Positions 56,970 to 64,000 of a stretch of 64,000 nt of DNA are shown here, in pieces (within the stretch, counting starts at the first letter, position 1; the number at the start of each line of letters is the position of its first letter). The notes beneath the pieces are model-generated. The model was not told where the DNA came from and did not search any database. It saw nothing but the letters and a program-made list of their open reading frames with translations. Made by a program: the position numbers and the translations under genes. Source of the DNA: Cheiracanthium punctorium (Eukaryota > Arthropoda > Arachnida > Araneae > Cheiracanthiidae); contig JAWZYV010011619.1 of assembly GCA_038373885.1 (NCBI GenBank), positions 1,860,001-1,924,000 on the forward strand, in the 5' to 3' direction.

Positions 56970-57303
56970 ATCAATTAGTAAAATGTTCCCCATGCACTAA
57001 TCAGACGATTTACAGAATTTCAGAATATTTCCTTCAAAGTGTCAGAGATATGAAGATAAATATGTGCTGAATTTAATCCCTTTTTCAAGGCTCTCAAAGC
57101 GAAAAATAACGTCAGAGCCTGGCTTTTTTTTACGGGAGTCTTATACAAATTATAAAATTATCACTTTTTGAAATTAACGGCAGGTTGTGTTTTAATTTTG
57201 TATTTTTTCTACTTTATTTTGAACATTTTTGTTTACTTTGTCTATTTATCTCTAGTGAACAAAGAGCTAAAGCATATTGCCATCTTTTTGGGGCACTCTG
57301 TAT
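56775..57303. mobile_element. MITE with TGTCCCAAAA ends
   Basis: The left end ACATAGTGTCCCAAAAGATTG matches the inverse of ATCTTTTTGGGGCACTCTGTAT at the right end. A poly-A run (about 56940-56966) lies inside. A partial relative ends near 45416. Non-coding. Confidence 0.55.
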
Positions 57304-57551
57304 ACATGAAAGATGGTTCATTTCGAGCCCATGTGGCTCGTCTCGGTCCGCTTTAGAGATGTAAGACTTTCTCCTATCGTGACGTTGACAGCCTTGCGAG
57401 GACGCCTTCGACCGTCGTGTTCAAGATAACAAACGAACTTGGTGCTTTCTTCACTGGAACTGTTTGCGAACTATGATCCGATTGAATTCGATTCTCCGAT
57501 TGAACTGAAGAGAAGATAATTCTGCTGCTTCCCTAGAAAAGTGTGAGTTTG
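57304..57551. other. Unassigned, GC-richer DNA
   Basis: A GC-richer stretch (57330-57540) lies between two MITEs. No frame or promoter is recognisable. Confidence 0.3.
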
Positions 57552-58008
57552 ACCATGGCTCACTGAGATAAGTACAGGCTGTCCGAAAAGCTCCGTTTTT
57601 GCGTACGAGTAAATTTTCGCTTCTTCGCCGATTTGTCGCTGTTACCCCACTGTATCACTCTTGCCAAGTCTGCCGGAGAAAATGTGCCTAAAATCAAAGT
57701 TAAAAGCATACACAAATGGCTAACAATATTTTCAAGCTGAAAAAAAAAATGGCGTTTACGTGCTTGTGCTGCTGAAATATGCTTATCTGCTAATGCTCTT
57801 TGAGACATTTGGACGTTCATTTCCGATTTACAAAATACTTCGGTATTGCCAGTTTACCAAGATCTTTATCTCCGGCAGAGTTGGCAACAGTGATACAGTC
57901 GGGTAACAGCGCCAAATCGGCGAAGGAGCGAGAGTTTGCACGTACGCAAAATCCTATAGGATAAACTGGTTTTCACACAGCCCGTACATATCTCAGTGAG
58001 CCATGGTT
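57552..58008. mobile_element. MITE with ~150 bp terminal inverted repeats
   Basis: The left arm from ACCATGGCTCACTGAGATAA pairs with the right arm ending TATCTCAGTGAGCCATGGT. Shared inner landmarks are TTTTGCGTACG, CTTCGCCGATTTG, GCTGTTACCC and ACTGTATCAC. The centre is non-coding. It lies about 60 bp left of the next element. Confidence 0.75.
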
Positions 58009-58066
58009 GGACACGTGGAGTGGGCGAAGGGTTGAGCACGTGAATACCTTGCATGGGTTATTTTAA

Positions 58067-58670
58067 CCCGTTGAGGCGCAACCCTTTCCCAATGCTGAAA
58101 AAAAAGGCAGCCGTTGCCATCGCTCGACTTAACTACCACCAAGATGGCGGACGATCAAAACGCCGCGTGCCACAGATCTAGAGACCCTTTTTTGACGACA
58201 GCTGGTTGTGCCGGCACAATAATCGTGACATTTTTTTTACGGGAAATGACGTGCAAAAAAGTTAATGATTATCGTGGAGCTACATCCCCGCAGCTATTTT
58301 TATAGAAATCAAATGTATTCTTCGTGACTGGCAACTGTCAAAACGTCAGATTTCGGTGTTCCCAGAGCGGGAACACTGCGCGTTAACCCATTTGTGCCTG
58401 GATATTTTTGCGACTTTCTTCGATTTTTACTGATAACAGAAATAATAGATAAATTTCTGATGTCAACTTCTTGAACAAGGGGTGATTTCTTTTAAAATCA
58501 TTATGCATAAAAATCGAAATATCAACATCCTACTTGGTCATGTTAAAATATTTTGTAGAGTTGAGGCTCAATACTCATGAATAAAGGCTAGGAAAAATAA
58601 ATAACGTTTTCGACTAATAGCGAAAATGCCGTCCCAAAAAAAGGACACTAGGCATAAATGGGTTAAAGGG
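58067..58670 (-). mobile_element. piggyBac-like MITE, interrupted by another TTAA MITE
   Basis: TTAA at 58063-58066 and 58671-58674. It begins CCCGTTGAGGCGCAACCC, and its other end (GCGGGAACACTGCGCGTTAA...AGGG) is split by the element at 58387-58662. In the plus direction it is the inverse of the relative at 5169-5681 (GTTCCC end on the right). The uninterrupted length would be about 324 bp, without the internal inverted duplication of the 5 kb copy. Confidence 0.8.
58387..58662 (+). mobile_element. TTAA MITE family B, copy 3, nested
   Basis: Starts CCCATTTGTGCCTGG and ends AGGCATAAATGGG, flanked by TTAA at 58383-58386 and 58663-58666. Those TTAA copies derive from the TTAA inside the terminal repeat of the host MITE (compare CCCTTAACGCGCAG at 5169). 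Length 276 bp. Confidence 0.9.
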
Positions 58671-58674
58671 TTAA

Positions 58675-61600
58675 TCGCTAAGTGAAACACTCCGGTTAAG
58701 GAGTTTGTATGGCATTTTTACCTACTTTGTTTAATAAAATGTCAGTGTGAAATCTATATAATTATTGTAAATAGCTGGAATAAACGTGTGTTAAACCAGA
58801 ATGACTGGTTATCTGGTGGCTGTATCCTGAAGATTTTACAGCGGTATCGCGCCGTGATCCTCGACCATTATCTTGGCAAAAGAAAGCTCTTATAGTCTCT
58901 ATTTTTGTATTTTATCTTATGTAGGGTATTACAGAGTGACCAGAACAATGCAGTTCATAAAAACTTCTCTCTTTACCTATGATGAAATTTTTTATAACGC
59001 CGTTGATTTCGTGTCCATTTTTTGGTTGCTAAAAGGCACATATGTCACACCCCTGGAAATTCCATAGAATTCGCTATAGTCCAATGGCGCTTATAAGACT
59101 CTGATTTCATGAGCTATGTTTTAACTTACAATATAAATATAAATGCAGGCTATCCACTAAAGATCTGCTCCGAAACATCAAGAATTGTGACAAATATTAC
59201 ATAATAGAAACTGTGAAAGCAAAGAAAATAGCGAATTATACTACATAATAAAAACGATTAGAGCGAAAAAAAAAGGCCAGGTGATGCAGGTATAAACGTT
59301 TTTGCAAATTTCAAATTCGTGAATTATAATTCTGTGGACAACACTACTTTCATTAATTAGAAGGAAAGTTTGGCCTTTTAAAAACATCTGGTGAAAATGT
59401 TATTTTCGTACGATAATTTGCTTAAAATTTATGAGGATATTATTTAAACAAAAACACAAAATTTTAAAGCATTGGGGGTAATTATGTCCGCCATTTCGAT
59501 AATTATGACCATTTGATTTCTGTTGATGCTTATGTAGGCAATTTTTTTTGAACAATTGAGGCTACTGTTAGTGATTATAGTTACCACAGTGCATAAATAA
59601 TTGATACTAATTGAGTACTAAGGTTATAATTTTATCATTTATTAAATCGAAATATCAAGTTACTGTGAAAATGTGTTGGAAGTTACTCTTTTTAATTGAT
59701 TGTAAGGATTATGCTAAACTATTCAAAGAAATTGTAGTAAGTAATATAGGCATTTAAGAACAAAATAAAATCAAAATGAAGAAATAAAATTAAGTCTAAT
59801 TAAACTTTTAAGGCAGTTTAAAATTCGAAACTGTTCTCGGTATGTTGCCAGTTAAGACCTTTTTATTTTATTTATTTATTTATTCATTATTATCATTATT
59901 ATTATTACTATTATTATTATTTCGTTGACACACATTTTACAGTCTAGCAGTAGAGTTTACAGTTGAACATAAATAATTATTCTCTAAAATAAGAAATTTG
60001 TGTGACACTCAAACACTTTTTGAGTAAGGATGCCTGAAATTCAAGACTTAATGCTTTACACTTTCTGCTCTTAACATGATTAGGCGAAATTTGTCTCTAT
60101 ACATGGACAAATCATATAGCACAAATCTGTCATCGTTTTCTTGCTTTTATTCAATGTTTAAATAAATAACCAATTTTCACAGATTTTATGTATACTAAAA
60201 TTGAACTTTAATGTTATTTCAAAAGTCTAAAAGTTTACACATGAACATTTAACTTGAAATTTGCCTTCAAATTAAAATATTGTACCACATATTTTTATAG
60301 AATGCTCAAATAATTCAATATTATTCCAAGTATTTAGACTTTCGTTATATATTTTACACACCAAAAAAAAAAAAAAAATCCTTATTCCTTTAAAATGGAT
60401 GTTCCATTTTTATTAAAAAAATGTAGGGATGTATTTTTAAAACAATATCTGTTCAATATTGAAATAAAATAGTATTTATAACTTTATATTTCTCATTAAA
60501 AAATTGTCGTTTGCAAATACACTTCTGTCTAAATATTTATTTTATTCGATGCATTTTTTTTTTTCTTTTACTGCTCCATTTTTCTCTATAGGAATTACTG
60601 TGAGTAGTACAGCATTCTTCACAAAATTTCTAAATGTTACGTTGTCTGTAAATAGTCATTTCATGACATAAAAAAGTAGCAATCTGTAATTTGCTTCAGT
60701 TATCTTCCATGCAGCGGTATTTGTATAAATAATACGCTCGTGGTCAAACACGTTACACTGCATACACACATGTCACGATTTGTTTATATTTCAATGCGCT
60801 CTATTTTTTTGTTTTAATTTTATTGTCCCCCGGAGTACGAAAACTCTTCAGACATTCGTCTGTCACACTGACTTCGACAGTGACTTACGACGAGCGTGTG
60901 TGCGCGCTATCAACTTAACAGTCTCCTGGGCCCTAATGTTATGCGGAACGCTTAATGTCCCCTATGCACGAAACGACAAGGAATCGATTCCTCCAGAGCA
61001 CTGGAACAAAAAAAAAAGTTTCTGCATGTTTTGCTCTGCTGGTTAATTTTACTTTATTTTATTTTTTCATTCACTCTTTCCCCTTTTCTGTCTTCCTTTC
61101 TTTCTTTCTTTCTTTCACAAGAAAAGGGGGGAGGGACGTGATTGCGTAGAATCAGAAAAAGGGCCATATCGTAAAGGAGATAAGACATTCTGATATGGTG
61201 CATGGCAGGAAAGAAATTTTCTTTACTTTGAGGAGTGGGAGAAGCTGATCGAATTGGAGTCCTCCTTTTTGTTCGTTTTTCAGTTGTTCTAAGTGACACG
61301 TTGGAGGATAATTTTATTTCTTTTTATAGGGAAAAAGTAAATTGGCTCCGGATCACTCCGGGTTATTAGGCAATTTTACTTTACTCTTTTTTTTTCACTT
61401 CTCGAAAGTCTGCTATTATCGCTCGTGTCCTTTATGTCGCGGACTGAAAGAGGTCTTGTGCTTCTAATCTAATTTAACTTTTCAGCTGTTTTTTTTTTTT
61501 ATAGAGGTGTAGGAGTTCTAGTTTCCCGAAGTAATTGGTAATTATTTCTAATGGTTCTAGGGGGAATATGCGCGTGTGTACTTGGGTGTGTTTCAACAGT

Positions 61601-61740
61601 GTACATTGACTTTGAATATGACTCTCTTGAACAAATTTTGAGTGGCTTCGAAGGAAGGTCATTCAAGTAAACCGGTAATGTGAATAATAATTTTTTTAAT
61701 TGTAACACAACGTATATTAAAGAATGAAGTGTATATTTAA
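58675..61740. other. AT-rich DNA with microsatellite; no gene recognised
   Basis: An imperfect ATTT/ATT repeat lies at about 59865-59925 and poly-A at about 60363-60377. Around 60820-61010 the sequence is GC-richer and contains an 88-codon frame (60780-61046) with no domain I recognise. (TTTC)n occurs at about 61096-61115. Confidence 0.35.
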
Positions 61741-62442
61741 GGGGACATAGTACCTACTTCCAAAAAATCAATTTTTCAAAAATAATTTTAAAAAATAATT
61801 CAGATAGATAGGAATATATTAAAAGAAACCCCATCAAAATTGAACGAAAATTACGCCCGCAGCAATTAAAAGTAATAACGCTAACATGAAGTTTTCCTAT
61901 AAACTCAGTGTAAAGAAACTTTATTTTCTCAGTTTCTGATTTTTGCACTTTCTCACAAGATTTAAAAAAAAGTTATGAAATTTTGCATGTAGGTTGTACC
62001 TATAGATCTTTATTCACTGAACCTCAGATTTCATTATGGGAGCATTTTATTTTATAACATGATAAATGGCATAATTTTAAAATTATTGAAATTTTTATGA
62101 TTTATTATGTTATAAAATAAAATATATTGGTCTCTTTATCAAATCTGAGGTTCAGAGAATAAATATATATGCATAAAACGTACATGCAAAATTTCATAAC
62201 TTTCCATTTATAACTTTTTTTTTTAATTTTTGGGAAAGTGCAAAAATCAGAAACTGAGAAAATTAAGTTTCTTTAAAGTGCGTTTAAAGGGAAAGAACAT
62301 GTTAGCTTTTTTACTTTTAATTGCTGCGGGCATAATTTTCATTCGATTTTGGTGCGGTTTGTTTTAAAATATTCCTGACAGCCTGAATTATTTTTGAAAA
62401 ATCGATTTTTTTGGACGTTTAAAGGTACTAAGTCCCCTCCCC
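61741..62442. mobile_element. Long-arm foldback element at TTAA
   Basis: TTAA flanks (61737-61740 and 62443-62446) enclose a 702-bp element. Arms of about 300 bp pair: GGGGACATAGTACCTA with GGTACTAAGTCCCC at the tips, then 'tcaatttttcaaaaataatt', 'ttgctgcgggc' and 'cagtttctgatttttgcac' with their inverses, and 'ctgaacctcagatt' at the inner ends. The loop is short and AT-rich. Non-coding. Confidence 0.85.
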
Positions 62443-62446
62443 TTAA

Positions 62447-63181
62447 GCAGGATAGCTACTCATACGGTCTGAGAAACACAACCCAGTCCATTAAAGGTTT
62501 TAAAATCCAACATGAATTTTTGCTTAGAATAGCTCTTTTTTAGTGTTGGATAATTCAGAATTTTAAAGAGGAAATATGCACAAACTTGTATCTAAGAGAT
62601 CTCTTTACGCTCGTTTGACGCTCTTACCTCAAGATGCACACATATATCAAAATCTCTGAAATATGTATTGTGTCAAAACCCCTGAAATTGATATCTGTGT
62701 CAAAATCTCTGTAAATTGTACCGCTATATTTTTTAGAGTACTTCAATGAAATGCATTTCGACCACTTCAAAAGACGTATTCCCGCTCATAACATACAAAA
62801 ATGTCCATTCCTGACTTCAATTAATAAATCAATGTCCGCACTTTTTTTCAAGTAAATAACATCAGTCTCTTTGCAACTTCTCTTTAATAGCACTTAGTTG
62901 TTGTACTTCAAAAAAATGTTTTCTGTTAATTATTAATTTTATTTTTTTAAATGTGTGTACGATGTGTTGAAGTTATGCAAATTAGAAAATGTACTGTTTT
63001 AGGATACTAACAAACGTACACATGCAGGCAAAAAAAAAAAAAAAAAGTTGGCATTATACTGACATATTAGGCAGCAGTAATGCTGACAATTAAATTTTGA
63101 AAAAAAAAATGCATGCTATGGAAATGCGAGCATATATAATGACAACACAGATCAGGGTACTGGAGGTTACTTTTGTATAAA
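62447..63181. other. AT-rich DNA, nothing recognised
   Basis: 'caaaatctctgaaat' is repeated loosely at 62649-62710. A poly-A run lies near 63030. No gene is supported. Confidence 0.4.
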
Positions 63182-63700
63182 CCCAGCAAACACACACCTG
63201 CTGGCGGAGTACCTTGCCAGTGCCTTTCTGCCTTTACGTTCAGCACCGGCACGGCCCTGCAAAAAGTAACTGAATCGTACCAAAAGTGGTCACCCGAGAA
63301 GTACCTTGCCAGAAGCTTGGGAAGGCAACGGCACTCTACTGGCATACCGCATGTGCCGGCCGTTACTTATAATAAAGGCACTGGCCCATTAAGTTTATAA
63401 TGCCCAAAATGAAACGGCCGGGTGCCGGCTATTATTAAAAATAAAGCACAAGGCACTGGCCTGGTATCTTATGATTGAAAAATATTCTCCGTGTTCTAAT
63501 ATTCGCGTGTACCAAATTTCATCGAAATCGGTTGGACGATATTCGCATAGCAAACGGCTAAACGGAATAGAATTCAACGTTGTGCTGCGGCACCAAGTGG
63601 CAAGTTAAGGAAAACGGATAGCATAAAAATATTCTCCATCATAAAAGACTTAGGTGAACCAAATTTCATCGTGCAACGGTGCTCAACGGTGCTGGAGTTT
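63182..63700. repeat. Dispersed repeat with CCCAGCAAACACACAC tip
   Basis: Begins with the same tip as the foldback at 55185. It is GC-rich, with repeated 'taccttgccag', 'ggcactggcc' and GCCGGC/CCGGC inverted motifs. Two copies of the phrase 'aaatattctcc...accaaatttcatcg' follow at about 63480-63530 and 63628-63670. No end or transposase was found. Confidence 0.45.
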
Positions 63701-63779
63701 TTCAACCTCATAAACACATACCAACATTCATTTTTATCTATAACCAGTGTTATTATATATACCAGTCTCAAATAAAATC

Positions 63780-64000
63780 CAGTTTCAAATCTAAGCCTCG
63801 CCAAAGTGCCAACATACGCCATTTTGCAAGAGTTTTTTCAGGGAATCATTCGAAGCATTGACTTAGCAGCAATCAATATGGGAATGGTTCGACCACCAAA
63901 GAGTAGCACGCATTTATTTGAAAATTGGAATCCCTTAATACAGCCGATTTTTTTTGTAAATTATCAACTATAATGTGTTTTATTCATCGTTACTCCGATG
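63780..64000 (+). repeat. Dispersed repeat shared with 44560-44960 (cut by window end)
   Basis: See the matching phrases listed for 44560-44960. The repeat continues to the edge of the window, so its full extent is unknown. Confidence 0.45.

Noticed and set aside
60780..61046. 88-codon frame in a GC-richer stretch considered as an exon.
   Set aside because: No domain, signal sequence or clear splice sites; left only as a remark.

Overview
The window looks like a stretch of AT-rich nuclear DNA from an arthropod, possibly an arachnid. This is inferred from the style of the TATA/initiator promoters, the tRNA-derived SINEs with CAA tails, the abundant Tc1/mariner, piggyBac-like and hAT miniature elements, and a Ty3/Gypsy retroelement. 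No rRNA, bacterial operon, CRISPR array or complete multi-exon host gene was recognised. Most open frames of 60-100 codons are chance frames in low-complexity or transposon DNA.

Layout. 1-3.5 kb: a ~2.2 kb Tc1-type element with a smaller foldback element inside it, then a second foldback element. 4.6-5.7 kb: piggyBac-like TTAA elements. 8.6-9.7 kb: a degenerate tandem array. 11.5-16.3 kb: SINEs, a TTAA MITE, a 1.1 kb transposon full of AAGCTT-type subterminal repeats, and ATT microsatellites. 17-21 kb: tandem repeats, a SINE and a long-TIR MITE. 22.4 kb: a possible exon. 27.0-27.5 kb (minus strand): the best host-gene candidate, with a TATA box, initiator, 5' leader, a 41-codon secretory-signal reading frame and a consensus splice donor; the rest of the gene would lie to the left and was not found.

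29-34 kb: SINE, duplicated blocks, a pair of GC-rich hairpins, an internally deleted mariner and a reverse-transcriptase fragment resembling Penelope-like elements. 34.17-39.95 kb: a Ty3/Gypsy element with 5' LTR, tRNA-primer site and gag-pol. It has inserted into the RT fragment, and no 3' LTR is visible. Its gag-pol frame is broken once, exactly at a 21-bp inverted copy just before the FLDD catalytic motif of RT. Everything before and after that point is open.

40.7-47.2 kb: an AT microsatellite, a ~360 bp direct duplication, a hAT MITE with 8-bp target duplication, further MITEs, and a decayed mariner transposase that keeps exact DD34D spacing. 47.7-64 kb: more SINEs, a second Tc1-type element in opposite orientation to the first, three same-orientation copies of an unclassified ~200 bp repeat, a tRNA-like sequence, and a dense cluster of MITEs including one TTAA element inserted into the terminal repeat of another. 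Nothing here supports a cooperating gene cluster. The window is a transposon-rich intergenic or intronic region with one likely host promoter/first exon.
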